Assembly: GCA_963770645.1 (NCBI GenBank)
Contig: CAVYQL010000004.1
Span: 806,001-870,000 of the forward strand
Direction of reading: 5' to 3'
DNA from: Bog-473 sp963770645
GTDB taxonomy: Bacteria; Actinomycetota; Acidimicrobiia; Acidimicrobiales; RAAP-2
Length of the DNA: 64,000 nt
Of this stretch, positions 41,195 through 50,456 are shown piece by piece. Position 1 is the stretch's first letter. Each line of letters starts with the position of its first letter. A program made the translations under genes and the position numbers. The notes beneath the pieces were generated by a model that was not told where the DNA came from, did no database searches, and worked only from the letters and a program-made list of their open reading frames with translations.

Positions 41195-42436
41195 ATGGCG
41201 ACGACGCCACCGCTGCACGGCATGAGGATCATCGAGTGCTCGGCGCTGGGGCCGGCCGCGATCACGACCGCGTTGGTGGACTTGGGCGCGGACGTGATCA
41301 AGGTCGAACCCCCGGCCGGCGACTACATCCGCGAGATGACCTGGCCCATCGTCGAGGGCACCTCACTCATGCACCTGCACCTGAACCGGGGCAAGCGCTC
41401 CTTGGTCTTGGACCTGCGCACCGATCCGGGCGTGGCCATCTTGAAGGAACTGGCCACCGATGCGGACGTCGTGGTGGAAGCGATGCGCCCCGGCGCGCTG
41501 GCACGGCGAGGCGTGGGCTACGACGACCTGCGCGCCCTCAATCCCAAAATCGTCTTCTGCACCATCTCGGGCTACGGCATGACCGGCCCGTACCGCGACT
41601 ATCCGAGCCACGGCGTGGCGTACGACACCTGGGCCGGGATCGTGAACGTGGCCACCGACGACGAGGGGTTCACCTACATCCCTGAGCACGTCTCCATTGG
41701 GATCAACGCCGCGCCCCTGTTCGGCGCGCTGGGCATCTTGGCCGCTGTCATCCGGGCCCGCGAAACCGGTGAGAGCTCCTACATCGACCTGGCCCAGTCC
41801 GACGCCGCGGCGGCCATGGACTGGTACCGCTCGGAGAGCTGGCGTGCCTACGAACGGCCTGAGTCCGAGGTGACCGGGAACAAAGCCGACAATTACGAGC
41901 GCCGTGCCCCGGGCACCGCCGGGATGGTCGAAGGCGTGCGCTACCAGGTCTACGAGGCGGCCGACGGACGCCACGTCCTCTTCATGGCCTCGGAGCAAGC
42001 CTTCTGGAAGAACTTCTGCGAGGGCGTCGACCGCATGGATCTCTTCGAGCGCTGGCCCGGCTCCAAGTACGCCGACCACGCCAGAGGTAACCATGAGCTC
42101 CGGCGCGAGCTGCGCGACATCTTCAGCACCAAGACGGCGCAGGAGTGGCTCGACTTCGGCGGCCGGGTCAACACGCCCATCGCGCCGGTGAACACGCCCA
42201 AGACGTTGCTCGACGACCCCCAGTTCGCCGACCGCTTCCCGCTCCTCCCCGCGTCGGACATGGGGGCGGATCAGCTCTTCACTCCGCTGCACTTCGTGGG
42301 CGAGGAGCTCCCGCCGCCCGCGAAGGCACCGACTGTCGGCCAGCACACCGAGGACGTCTTGCGCTCGGTGCTCGGCTATGACGACAATCAGATCTCCAAA
42401 GCCCGGGACGGAGGGGCGTTCGGGTCGAGCGCGTAG
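41195..42436 (+). CDS. CaiB/BaiF-family (type III) CoA transferase
   Basis: A 413-residue enzyme that moves CoA between carboxylic acids without a ping-pong thioester intermediate of the classic type. The N-terminal block is MRIIECSALGPAAITTALVD then GADVIKVEPPAGDYIR, followed by NRGKRSLVLDLRTDPG and VVVEAMRPGALARRGVGYDD. SYIDLAQSDAA carries the expected catalytic aspartate. GYGMTGPYRDYPSHGVAYD is the usual glycine loop. The ATG follows a triple GGAGG-like repeat. It is followed 29 bp later by a Gfo/Idh/MocA oxidoreductase gene, possibly an operon. Acid substrate unknown. Confidence 0.92.
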   Translation: MATTPPLHGMRIIECSALGPAAITTALVDLGADVIKVEPPAGDYIREMTWPIVEGTSLMHLHLNRGKRSLVLDLRTDPGVAILKELATDADVVVEAMRPGALARRGVGYDDLRALNPKIVFCTISGYGMTGPYRDYPSHGVAYDTWAGIVNVATDDEGFTYIPEHVSIGINAAPLFGALGILAAVIRARETGESSYIDLAQSDAAAAMDWYRSESWRAYERPESEVTGNKADNYERRAPGTAGMVEGVRYQVYEAADGRHVLFMASEQAFWKNFCEGVDRMDLFERWPGSKYADHARGNHELRRELRDIFSTKTAQEWLDFGGRVNTPIAPVNTPKTLLDDPQFADRFPLLPASDMGADQLFTPLHFVGEELPPPAKAPTVGQHTEDVLRSVLGYDDNQISKARDGGAFGSSA

Positions 42437-42465
42437 GCGACGCAGCCGACGAAAGCGAGGGTGTC

Positions 42466-43569
42466 ATGGATAGGGTCCGTCTCGGCGTGTTGGGCGCCGG
42501 GAACATCGCGGTGATGAACGTGAAGGGGTATCTCGAAGACCCCCGCTGCGACGTCGTGGCGGTCTGTGACACCGACGAGGAGATCGGGCGCCAGGCCGCC
42601 AAGGAATGGGGCGCCGAGTCCTTCTACCCCGACCTGGCCGACATGTTGGCCGACGACTCCATCGACGCGCTCGAGATCCTCACGCCCACCCACCTCCACC
42701 GCGACCACGTCATCGCGGCACTCGACGCGGGCAAACACGTATCGGTCCAGAAGCCCGTCGCCAACTCCGTCGACGACGCGCTCGAGATGCAGGCGGCCGC
42801 CGAGCGGTCCGGCAAGACACTGCGCATCAGCGAGTGCTTCGTGCACTACCCGCCGCTCGAGCTCGCCAAGCGCCTGGTGGCCGACGGCGCCATCGGCAAG
42901 CCCACTTCCTTGCGCATCCGCACCCTGGTCGGTCAGACCGACTCCGCCTTCCAGGCGGCGCTGCGACCCGAAGGGTACGGCTGGCGACTCGACAAGCGCA
43001 GCCCGGGTGGGCACCTCTTCGACGACATGGTGCACAAGTACGCCATGGCGCTGTGGCTGCTCGACCTCGGCATCACCTCCGTCCAGGCGGTCGTGCGCCG
43101 GCGCGATCTCTTCTTCGAGCCCTGCGCGGTCATCTTCGAGTACGAGGACCCCGAGGTGCTCGGCACGATGGAAGTGCAGTACTCGCCGGACTTCTACATG
43201 CGCTCCTCCTACTACGGCGCCGACGAGTTCTTCGAGATCACCGGTGACGCGGGGCAACTCTGGGTGACCCGGGCGACCGGCGAGATGCTCGACCTCGCCC
43301 CCGTGATGCTCTTCACGGGCACACCCCAGGAGCGCAAGACGACGGAGTTCACCGACATCGACGCCGACTGGGGGGCGGGTTTCGTCCGTTCGTCGCAGCA
43401 CTTCGTGACCTCGCTCATTGAGGGCACAGACGCCGCCATGACGGCCGCCGAAGCCATCGACGTGCTGCGCCTGTGCTTCGCGGTCTACGAGGCGGGCGCG
43501 ACGCGGGCACCGGTCGACCCTCGGGACATCACCGGCACAGTGAGCCCGCCCGGCTGGGCCGAGTGGTAA
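42466..43569 (+). CDS. Gfo/Idh/MocA-family oxidoreductase
   Basis: A 367-residue NAD(P)-dependent sugar/inositol-type dehydrogenase. The Rossmann motif is RLGVLGAGNIAVMNVKGYLE, and the catalytic-lysine motif appears as QKPVANSVDDALEM in place of the usual EKP. The C-terminal domain has SPGGHLFDDMVHKYAMALWL, where Asp/His act in related enzymes. It lies directly after the CoA transferase gene. Substrate cannot be deduced. Confidence 0.88.
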   Translation: MDRVRLGVLGAGNIAVMNVKGYLEDPRCDVVAVCDTDEEIGRQAAKEWGAESFYPDLADMLADDSIDALEILTPTHLHRDHVIAALDAGKHVSVQKPVANSVDDALEMQAAAERSGKTLRISECFVHYPPLELAKRLVADGAIGKPTSLRIRTLVGQTDSAFQAALRPEGYGWRLDKRSPGGHLFDDMVHKYAMALWLLDLGITSVQAVVRRRDLFFEPCAVIFEYEDPEVLGTMEVQYSPDFYMRSSYYGADEFFEITGDAGQLWVTRATGEMLDLAPVMLFTGTPQERKTTEFTDIDADWGAGFVRSSQHFVTSLIEGTDAAMTAAEAIDVLRLCFAVYEAGATRAPVDPRDITGTVSPPGWAEW

Positions 43570-43587
43570 GGCTCGCTCGAGCGGACC

Positions 43588-44532
43588 TCACTCCCAAGGC
43601 GGAGCACCGACCTCGATCCGTTCGAGCTTCGAGCGGACGGTGCCGAAGCGGCCGTCGTCCGCGGCCCATTGCCGGCGGGCCTCGGAGACCTCGCGTCGAG
43701 TGCGGGCGACGAAGTTCCACCACATGAAGACAGCCTCGGGGAACGGAAGGCCGCCGAGGAGGAGCGCCCGGGCCGGTTCCTCGACGCGCAGCGCGCACTC
43801 GTCGCGACCCAGACCGAGGTAGGCCAGCACACCGGGCTCCAGCACCGCGCCGTCGGAGCCTCCGAGGCGCACCGCCCCTTCGAGGACGATGAGCGCGTGC
43901 TCGTGGTCGGGACGCACCGGGAGCACGGCGCCCGGCGGCCGCAGGGCCAGCTCGGCGCCCAGGTGATCGCTGTCACGGCGTGCGGGCGACGCGGCACCGC
44001 CCAACTCCCCCAGCAGCACGGTGGCGGTCACGCCTTCGAACTCCGCCTGCGGCAGCGTGGCGTGGTGCTCGAACGCGGGGGGTCGGTGGCGCGTTCCTTC
44101 GGGTTGGGCGACCCACAGCTGCACGGCGTGCAGCCGTGCGTGGCGGCCCTGGCCGGGATCCTCCTCGGCGTGGGCGACCCCGTGTCCCGCTGTCATGAGG
44201 TTCAGCTGTCCGGGGCGGATCAGTTGCTCCGAGCCGAGGCTGTCGAGGTGGAGCAGCTCGCCGTCGAGCAGCCAGGTCACGGTCTGCAGGCCCATATGGG
44301 GGTGAGGCCCGATACCGAGCTCCCCCGCCTCGGTCTCGGTGACCGGCCCCGCATGGTCGGCGAAACACCACGACCCCACCGTGCGGCGCGGGCGCTGCGG
44401 CAGGAGGCGCCGCACCGGCAGGGCGCCGACGTGGGTCGAGCGGGCGGCGGCCAGCTCCACCACGGGTGCAATCGCTCCCGGTGACATCTCGGGATCAGGC
44501 GTGGCGTCGTCGGTGGCAACGGGACCGCTCAT
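43588..44532 (-). CDS. pirin-family bicupin protein
   Basis: A 314-residue pirin. The metal-binding cupin is GPHPHMGLQTVTWLLDGELL followed by LNLMTAGHGVAHAEE, and the C-terminal cupin has HEHALIVLEGAVRLGG. The end, VFMWWNFVARTRREV, is the typical pirin tail. Pirins bind Fe and some are quercetin 2,3-dioxygenases; others act in regulation. ATG 44532 follows AGAAGGG. It is convergent with the Gfo/Idh/MocA gene and divergent from a small acetyltransferase gene. Confidence 0.9.
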   Translation of the reverse strand: MSGPVATDDATPDPEMSPGAIAPVVELAAARSTHVGALPVRRLLPQRPRRTVGSWCFADHAGPVTETEAGELGIGPHPHMGLQTVTWLLDGELLHLDSLGSEQLIRPGQLNLMTAGHGVAHAEEDPGQGRHARLHAVQLWVAQPEGTRHRPPAFEHHATLPQAEFEGVTATVLLGELGGAASPARRDSDHLGAELALRPPGAVLPVRPDHEHALIVLEGAVRLGGSDGAVLEPGVLAYLGLGRDECALRVEEPARALLLGGLPFPEAVFMWWNFVARTRREVSEARRQWAADDGRFGTVRSKLERIEVGAPPWE

Positions 44533-44574
44533 GTCCCTTCTTTTACACCCGCAGGGTTCCTCTCCACCCTTAGG

Positions 44575-44907
44575 GTGGCCACCGTGACCAACCCAGCCGA
44601 CGGCATTCAGGTCGATGACGTCCCAGCCGAGAGCCGCTTCGTCGTGCGCGGCAGCGACGGCGCCGCCGAGCTGGAGTATCACGTCAACGGCACGCGCCTC
44701 GTCCTGATCCACACCGAGGTGCCCGATGCCTGGGAGGGGCGCGGCGTCGGCGGGCAGCTTGTCCGAGCTGCGTTGCGGCGTGCCGCGGCGGCAGCCTTGA
44801 CCGTCGTGCCGTGGTGCCCCTTCGCCCGGGACTGGCTGAAGCGCCATCCCGACGAGACGGCGGGCATCACCATCGATTGGGACACGCCCCGCCCGCCGAA
44901 GACGTGA
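44575..44907 (+). CDS. small GNAT-like N-acetyltransferase (YjdJ-type)
   Basis: A 110-residue minimal GNAT. The acetyl-CoA loop is VPDAWEGRGVGGQLVRAALR, followed by VVPWCPFARDWLKRHPD. Family members (Gcn5-related YjdJ/At1g77540-like) use a conserved cysteine, here in PWCPFA. Start at GTG 44575 or GTG 44584. It is divergent from the pirin gene. Substrate unknown. Confidence 0.85.
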   Translation: MATVTNPADGIQVDDVPAESRFVVRGSDGAAELEYHVNGTRLVLIHTEVPDAWEGRGVGGQLVRAALRRAAAAALTVVPWCPFARDWLKRHPDETAGITIDWDTPRPPKT

Positions 44908-44945
44908 GCGGCCTTCCGACTACAACCTTCCCGCCTCGAGGATGA

Positions 44946-47099
44946 TCAGCCGCTCGAAGCCAACCCAACCACGGGCGCGTTGAGGCGCTGGCCGCCCATC
45001 GATCCTTCGAAAGGAGCGTCCCCGAAGCTGAAGATCCCACCGTCGGAGGCCACCTCCCAATAGCCCCCTCCGTCGAAGGTGGGTGCGATGCCGACGACCG
45101 GCCGGTTGAGCGGCTGGCCGCCCATGGAGCCGTAGAAGTAGGCGTCGCCGAAGTTGAAGATCCCGCCGTCGGAGGCCACCTCCCAGTAGCCCCCGGTGTC
45201 GGGCGTCGAGGCGACGCCGACGACGGGCGCGTTCAGCTTCTGGCCACCCATGGACCCGTAGAAGGTGGCGCCTCCGAAGCTGAAGATCCCGCCGTCCGAG
45301 GCCACTTCCCAATAGCCCCAGTAGCCATACAGAGAGGTGGCCGCGATGCCCACGATCGGTGCATTGAGGTGCTGGCCACCCATGGAGCCTGCGAAATGGG
45401 CGTCGCCGAAGCTGAAAACGCCGCCGTCGGAGCCGACCAGCCAGTAGCCCCTGCCGTCCGGGGAGGAGGCGATGCCGACGATAGGTGCGTTCAGCTTCTT
45501 GCCGCCCATGGAGCCGTCGTACTGGGCGTCACCGAAGGCGAAGACCCCGCCGTCTGAGGCCACCTCCCAGTAGCCCTTGCCGTCGGGGGTGGGCGCCATA
45601 CCCACGATGGGCGCGTTCAGCCTCGTACCTCCGATCGAGTCGTAGAAGTTGGCGCCCCCGAAGTTGAAGATCCCTCCGTCAGAGGCCAACTCCCAATAGC
45701 CCTGTGTCACAACGGACTGGTTCTCGATCAGGCCGGAGAAGTATTCGGTCACGTTGTTCGCGTCCCAACCGCCCGTCGACACACACGATCCCATTGCGGG
45801 GCACGACACCGTGCCGAGAAACGAAGCCCCTCCGAGCGGGTTGATGGTCGTAGGAGACCAGTCTCCTGCCGAGAGGGTCTCGACAAGACCGGCCTCGAGC
45901 GCACCCGAAGAGGACGGCGTTGCTTCAGCTGAGTAGTTCCCCACCGCCACACACGAGCCGGCTGAGGGGCACGAGACATCGCTCAATGCGACCTTTGGTT
46001 CCGCTCCGGACACCGGCGGATAGAGACCCACGACGGGGGCCCTCGTGGCCGACCATGTCCCATCCGACAAGGTCTCGATGAGGCCCTGTTGCGTGCCTGC
46101 GCTGTCTGCATAAGACCCGACGCTCACGCAGGACCCCGCCGCCGGACACGTGATGTTGGTACCGAAGCCCACGGCTGGATCGGAAGCCGCCGATGGATTC
46201 AGCCCAGCAAGGGGTGCCGTTTGGGCCGTCCAGGACCCCGCCGAGAGGGTCTCGATCAATCCTTCGGTCACCCCTGACGCGTCCTTGTAGGTTCCGACGG
46301 CCACACACGATGTCGATGTCGGGCACGCCAGACTTGACTGTGACACCGACGGGTCGGCACCGGCGGCCGGGTTCAACCCCGCAACCGGAGAGGTGGTGCC
46401 CGTCCAGTTCCCACCGGAGAGGGTCTCGATGACGCCCCACTGATTGCTGCTGGCGTCGGCGTAGGTACCCGCGGCGACGCAGGAACCACGCGCAGGGCAC
46501 GACACGGCACCGAGGTTGACCGAGCCCGCGCCGGAAGGATTCAGCCCCGCCGTCGGGGGGGTCGTCGCAGTCCAGGTCCCCGCTGACAGGGTCTCGATCG
46601 AACCGATGCCCACAGCGACGCAGGATCCAACCGCGATGCACGACACTGCTTCAAGTTCGCCCGTGCCCCCGAGAGTGCTCGGAGTCCACGTCCCGTTCGT
46701 GAGTGTCTCGACCATGGGCGCGAGGACGGAGCCAGAGCTTCCGGCGGCGACGCACCAGTCGACCGCAGGACACGACACGGCGCTGAGTCCGTAGTTCGGA
46801 TCGCCAGGAACGGGATCGGGAGCGCCTGCAATCGTCCACGAGCCGCCAGACAGGGTGGCCAACGACGGTTCTGTACCGAAGCCTTGTGAGGCGGTGGCGA
46901 CGCACCATCCGACCGCCGGACACGACGCGCTTCCTATGGTTGTGGTGGGCCCGCCGAGTCCGGTGGGTGTCCACCGGTAGCTCTGTGCTGCGCCAGCCTG
47001 GTGGGCAGGCGCAGCCGCCAGGAGCGAACAGATGGCCAATGCCGCTATTGCTCCGGTTCGAACGAGGATTGAGTGCCATCGCGATCGCGGGTGGCTCAT
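44946..47099 (-). CDS. large secreted repeat protein with two repeat families
   Basis: A 717-residue exported protein. Residues 12-38 form a signal peptide (RTGAIAALAICSLLAAAPAH). The N-terminal half holds eight copies of a Cys-pair motif such as VSCPARGSCVAAGTY, most followed by GLIETLSAGSWT. The C-terminal half holds six copies of about 50 residues of the GYWEVASDGGIFSFGDA then GSMGGQKLNAPVVG type. Both repeats suggest beta-propellers, the first probably with a disulfide per blade. The second repeat is common in Acidimicrobiia and relatives as a surface or cell-wall-associated domain. ATG 47099 was preferred over upstream starts because the signal peptide then begins normally. Function is unknown; adhesion or carbohydrate binding is a guess. 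Confidence 0.85.
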   Translation of the reverse strand: MSHPRSRWHSILVRTGAIAALAICSLLAAAPAHQAGAAQSYRWTPTGLGGPTTTIGSASCPAVGWCVATASQGFGTEPSLATLSGGSWTIAGAPDPVPGDPNYGLSAVSCPAVDWCVAAGSSGSVLAPMVETLTNGTWTPSTLGGTGELEAVSCIAVGSCVAVGIGSIETLSAGTWTATTPPTAGLNPSGAGSVNLGAVSCPARGSCVAAGTYADASSNQWGVIETLSGGNWTGTTSPVAGLNPAAGADPSVSQSSLACPTSTSCVAVGTYKDASGVTEGLIETLSAGSWTAQTAPLAGLNPSAASDPAVGFGTNITCPAAGSCVSVGSYADSAGTQQGLIETLSDGTWSATRAPVVGLYPPVSGAEPKVALSDVSCPSAGSCVAVGNYSAEATPSSSGALEAGLVETLSAGDWSPTTINPLGGASFLGTVSCPAMGSCVSTGGWDANNVTEYFSGLIENQSVVTQGYWELASDGGIFNFGGANFYDSIGGTRLNAPIVGMAPTPDGKGYWEVASDGGVFAFGDAQYDGSMGGKKLNAPIVGIASSPDGRGYWLVGSDGGVFSFGDAHFAGSMGGQHLNAPIVGIAATSLYGYWGYWEVASDGGIFSFGGATFYGSMGGQKLNAPVVGVASTPDTGGYWEVASDGGIFNFGDAYFYGSMGGQPLNRPVVGIAPTFDGGGYWEVASDGGIFSFGDAPFEGSMGGQRLNAPVVGLASSG

Positions 47100-47131
47100 G
47101 GCTGTCTTCCGCCCGTGCATCCAATCGAGGT

Positions 47132-47530
47132 CTACGTGACCTGGGTGAATCTGCGGCGGGCGATCTTGGGTCCTTCTGCAGACAGGACGATTTCATCCTC
47201 GTAGAGACCGTATGCGTGGAGTGCCGATCGGCCGCCGAGCACGATAATGGCGTGCACGTAACACCTCGCGTCGACCCGGTTGGCTTTGAGATCCGCTGCA
47301 ACGTTTGAGATTCGGTGCAAGGTGGGGCCGAGCGACGCGTGCGTCTCGGCCATCCAGGCTGTGATCTCGTCACCACCGTGCCAGTGTCCGATGTCGCCGT
47401 AGTCCGCATCGCAGTCGTCGGTGAAGCATGATCGAAACAGCGTCCAGTTCCGAGTGTCGATCCCCGTTGCGTAACGAACCAAGAGATCGGTGACTGCCTC
47501 GCGGACCTCACCGCTGACTCCGGTCGTCAG
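47132..47530 (-). CDS. SnoaL/NTF2-like protein with probable CTG start
   Basis: A 132-residue NTF2-fold protein: REAVTDLLVRYATGIDTRNW, LFRSCFTDDCDADYGDIGHW and the C-terminal IARRRFTQVT resemble SnoaL-like and scytalone-dehydratase-like proteins. No ATG, GTG or TTG is found where the fold begins. A CTG at 47530 overlaps the upstream hydrolase stop (CTGA) and gives MTTGVSGEVREAV, a natural N-terminus, so CTG initiation is proposed. It is the third gene of an overlapping run with the dehydratase and hydrolase genes. Confidence 0.7.
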   Translation of the reverse strand: MTTGVSGEVREAVTDLLVRYATGIDTRNWTLFRSCFTDDCDADYGDIGHWHGGDEITAWMAETHASLGPTLHRISNVAADLKANRVDARCYVHAIIVLGGRSALHAYGLYEDEIVLSAEGPKIARRRFTQVT

Positions 47531-48354
47531 CTGGACCTCCAGCGAGTGAAGAACTCGTCGAGGTGCCCGACGACCTCGCCGACATGGGTCAAGATGCCGA
47601 GGTGTCCCGCCGCGGCGACCTCGCGGTAGTCGCAGCCGGGGATGGCGGCCGCAGCCTCGCGCGCGTAGCGCGGCGGCGAGTCCACGTCGTGCTCGAAGGC
47701 GACCACGAGGCACGGGACGCGCAGCTCCGCCCACCGCGTGGTGCGGACGGGGTCGGTGGACCAGGCCAACGCCGCCTCGTACTGGCCGAGGCGGCCCGGG
47801 TTGGGCCACGGCGGCAGGTCGCCCATCATCGACAGCCAGGTGCTCACTGTCTCGGAGTCCTGCAGGTCGGCGATCGGCAGGTAGCGCAACGTCTCGGTGG
47901 CGTAGAAGAGCGGTGGCAGGTCGTAGTCGAGCCGGGCCAGATCGCGCTCCACGGTGGTGATCGCGATCTCCCACGAGGTGGGCTTGTTGGCGCTGCCCAT
48001 CAACGCGGCAGCGCGCACGCGGCCGGGATGGTCAAGCACGAGCGTCTCGGCGATCCAGCCCCCCATGGAGTGACCGGCGACGCACACCGGCTCGTGCCAG
48101 CCGAGGTGGTCCAAGAGGGCCACCGCGTCATCTGTCATCTCGTCGACGCTGTAGGGGGCGGGCGGCGAGGACGACGGCGCCACGCCGCGGTTGTCGTACG
48201 TCACCACGCAGTAGCCGGCTGCGACCAGCGGCGGCACCAGCGAGACGTGCCACGCCACGGCCGGCTGACCGCAACCCGCGATGAGGAGCAACGGCTCCCC
48301 CTCTCCCGTCACGTCGTAACCGAGCACGGCCCCGTTGGCCTCGACTTCAGGAAT
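47527..48354 (-). CDS. alpha/beta hydrolase with probable ATT start
   Basis: A 275-residue alpha/beta hydrolase. The oxyanion region is LLLIAGCGQPAVAW, the nucleophile elbow VCVAGHSMGGWIAE (Ser), the acid in FEHDVDSPPRY and the His in AAAGHLGI. No standard start codon precedes the first strand. An ATT at 48354 has GGAGG six bases upstream and gives MPEVEANGAVLGYDVTGEG, the usual family N-terminus, so ATT initiation is proposed. It overlaps the dehydratase stop by eight bases. Likely an esterase or haloalkane/epoxide-type hydrolase; substrate unknown. Confidence 0.8.
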   Translation of the reverse strand: MPEVEANGAVLGYDVTGEGEPLLLIAGCGQPAVAWHVSLVPPLVAAGYCVVTYDNRGVAPSSSPPAPYSVDEMTDDAVALLDHLGWHEPVCVAGHSMGGWIAETLVLDHPGRVRAAALMGSANKPTSWEIAITTVERDLARLDYDLPPLFYATETLRYLPIADLQDSETVSTWLSMMGDLPPWPNPGRLGQYEAALAWSTDPVRTTRWAELRVPCLVVAFEHDVDSPPRYAREAAAAIPGCDYREVAAAGHLGILTHVGEVVGHLDEFFTRWRSS

Positions 48355-49303
48355 GGAGCACCTCCGAAAGAAGCTTGGGCGCGACGTTGCGCCCGGTGAG
48401 CAGCACCACTGTCTCACTCGTGGCGTCCGCGTTGACGACCCCGGCGCGCAGCGCGGCCACGCCGACGGCGCCTGCGCCTTCGAGCACGAGGCCCATCTTG
48501 GTGGCCGAGAAGGCCATGGCCGAGCGAATGTCGGCCTCGCTCACGGTCCGCACCTCGACACCATGGCGCAGGGCGATGCCCACGGTCACCGCGCCCGGCT
48601 CCAGGTTGCCAGCGAGGCCGTCGGCGACGGTGGGCTCCACCTCGATCTCGACGATGCCGCCTGCCGCCAGGGCGGTGCTCATGGAAGGCGACGCCTCTGA
48701 CTCCACGCCGACGATGCGGACGCCGCTCCCCTCGAGACCCAGGATCACGCCTGCCAGCAGTCCCCCGCCCCCACACGGGACCACCACGGTGCCGAGGTTG
48801 GGCACCTGTTCGACCAACTCACGTGCCACGGTGGCCTGTCCCGCGATGACGTCGGGATCGTTGTAGGGCGAGACGTAACGGCTTCCTTCACGCTCGGCGA
48901 GATCGAGCGCGTGCCTCTCGGCCTCGCGATAGCCCTCCCCGTGCAGGACGAGGCGCACATCGAACTGTTCCAGCGCGGCAACCTTGGCCGCCGATGCGCC
49001 GGTGGGCACCACCACCGTGACGCGGGCTCCGAGCTTGGACGCCGCGTAGGCCAGGCCGAGGCCGTGATTGCCGGCCGAGGAGGCGACGACGGCGCGACCG
49101 GGTTCCGCCTCCAAGGTCGCTGCGACGGCAGCGAGGCCGCCGCGCACCTTGAACGAACCGGTCGGCTGGACCGTCTCGAGCTTCGCTGACACGGCGGCTC
49201 CCAGCTGTGGCCCCGCCACGACTGGGGTGACGGCGAGGTACTGGCGTACCGCCTTCCAGGCCGCCTCCATATTTGCCGACCGGGGGAGCTCCACTTGGCG
49301 CAC
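48347..49303 (-). CDS. PLP-dependent threonine/serine dehydratase-like enzyme
   Basis: A fold-type II PLP enzyme of about 318 residues. The PLP lysine is in QPTGSFKVRGGLAAVAATLE; the glycine-rich phosphate loop is VVVPCGGGGLLAGVILGLEG, and SSAGNHGLGLAYAASKLGAR binds the substrate. These match catabolic threonine dehydratase, serine dehydratase or serine racemase. No C-terminal ACT domain is present, so it would not be feedback-regulated like IlvA. Start is uncertain: GTG 49303, GTG 49294 or ATG 49270. It is divergent from the NagB-like gene with only 40 bp between starts. Confidence 0.88.
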   Translation of the reverse strand: MRQVELPRSANMEAAWKAVRQYLAVTPVVAGPQLGAAVSAKLETVQPTGSFKVRGGLAAVAATLEAEPGRAVVASSAGNHGLGLAYAASKLGARVTVVVPTGASAAKVAALEQFDVRLVLHGEGYREAERHALDLAEREGSRYVSPYNDPDVIAGQATVARELVEQVPNLGTVVVPCGGGGLLAGVILGLEGSGVRIVGVESEASPSMSTALAAGGIVEIEVEPTVADGLAGNLEPGAVTVGIALRHGVEVRTVSEADIRSAMAFSATKMGLVLEGAGAVGVAALRAGVVNADATSETVVLLTGRNVAPKLLSEVLHS

Positions 49304-49343
49304 GACGCAAGTCTGGCCGAGCCGCGCCTGGCATGCTGAACCC

Positions 49344-50114
49344 GTGCGACCCGGAACCAAAATCGTCAACGGCGCGACCGTCCAGGTCCACGAGGACGTG
49401 TCCGCCATGGCCCGCGCCGCCGCCGACGAGGCGCTCGCGGTGATGCAGGCGGCCGTGGACGCCCGCGGCGTGGCCCATGCGATGTTCGCCACTGGCAACT
49501 CCCAGCTGGCGTTCGTGCACACGCTGGTGAGCGAGACCGAGGGCGTCCCGTGGTCCGAGACGGTCGTCTTCCACATGGACGAATACGTGGGCGTCGGGCC
49601 GGATCACCCCGCCGGGTTCCAGCGCTGGATCCGCGAGCGCATCGTGGACCCGGCGCAACCCAAGGCGGCGTACTACGTGGAGGGCCTGGACGATCCCAAG
49701 GAGGAGTGCCGTCGCTATGCCGGGCTGCTGCGGGACCATCCGCTCGACCTGTGCTGCCTCGGCATCGGCGAGAACGGGCACCTGGCCTTCAACGACCCGC
49801 CGGTGGCGGACTTCGAGGACCCGCGGGACGTCAAGGTGGTCGAACTCGACACAGCCTGCCGCCTGCAGCAGGTGAACGAGGGGCACTTCGCCGGGCTCCC
49901 CGACGTGCCGACCCAGGCCATCACCGTCACCATTCCGGCGCTGTTGCGGGCAAGCCGGGTCCTCGCCATCGTGCCCGAGGCGCGCAAGGCGGAGCCCGTC
50001 CTCGCGGCGCTGACCGGAGCCGTCTCGACCTCCTGCCCGGCCTCCGCGCTCCGCACCGTCGCCCACGCCACCATCCACCTTGACCCCGAATCGGCCCGGC
50101 TGCTGCCCGACTGA
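49344..50114 (+). CDS. glucosamine-6-phosphate deaminase-like enzyme
   Basis: A 256-residue protein of the NagB/6-phosphogluconolactonase fold. The family active site is VVFHMDEYVGVGPDHPAGFQ (Asp) and the second is LGIGENGHLAFNDPPVADF with the general-base region. NEGHFAGLPDVPTQAITVTI is also typical. It would convert glucosamine-6-phosphate to fructose-6-phosphate and ammonia. Start GTG 49344. In the GENGH motif, E. coli NagB has GVDGH; the change is common in related deaminases. The substrate may be another amino sugar phosphate. Confidence 0.85.
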   Translation: MRPGTKIVNGATVQVHEDVSAMARAAADEALAVMQAAVDARGVAHAMFATGNSQLAFVHTLVSETEGVPWSETVVFHMDEYVGVGPDHPAGFQRWIRERIVDPAQPKAAYYVEGLDDPKEECRRYAGLLRDHPLDLCCLGIGENGHLAFNDPPVADFEDPRDVKVVELDTACRLQQVNEGHFAGLPDVPTQAITVTIPALLRASRVLAIVPEARKAEPVLAALTGAVSTSCPASALRTVAHATIHLDPESARLLPD

Positions 50115-50286
50115 ACACACGGCAACCACATCGAACCCCCCGGGCGACGACGGGGCAATGAGAGATCCGTAAGTTTCAGTCACGGGGCGGGGAGAGGTCG
50201 TGACAGTGCGGCGTGAGAGTGGCGAGACGCGGGGGCGGTGGCGATTGCAACGCGCCGCCGGGCCCGACGAGGAGAACCCGGCTGTG

Positions 50287-50433
50287 ATGACCGCGGATCA
50301 GTCGGAGTCGACGGAGGGCTACGAGTCGCCGCAACCCGAGGCGAGCCGACCCGGGACACCCGGCGACGCGTTCGATCGGGTTCTCCGCCACGCCGCCCTG
50401 GCCCGCGCCGAGCAGGGCGACGACGAAAACTGA
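50287..50433 (+). CDS. small hypothetical protein
   Basis: The 342-bp stretch 50115-50456 has no recognised gene except this possible 48-residue frame. It starts at ATG 50287 after GAGGAG (upstream GTG starts are possible) and encodes the acidic MTADQSESTEGYESPQPEAS followed by FDRVLRHAALARAEQGDDEN. Nothing identifies a function. The good ribosome site is the only support. Confidence 0.4.
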   Translation: MTADQSESTEGYESPQPEASRPGTPGDAFDRVLRHAALARAEQGDDEN

Positions 50434-50456
50434 GGCCCCGCTCGCCGCGCCCAGGC

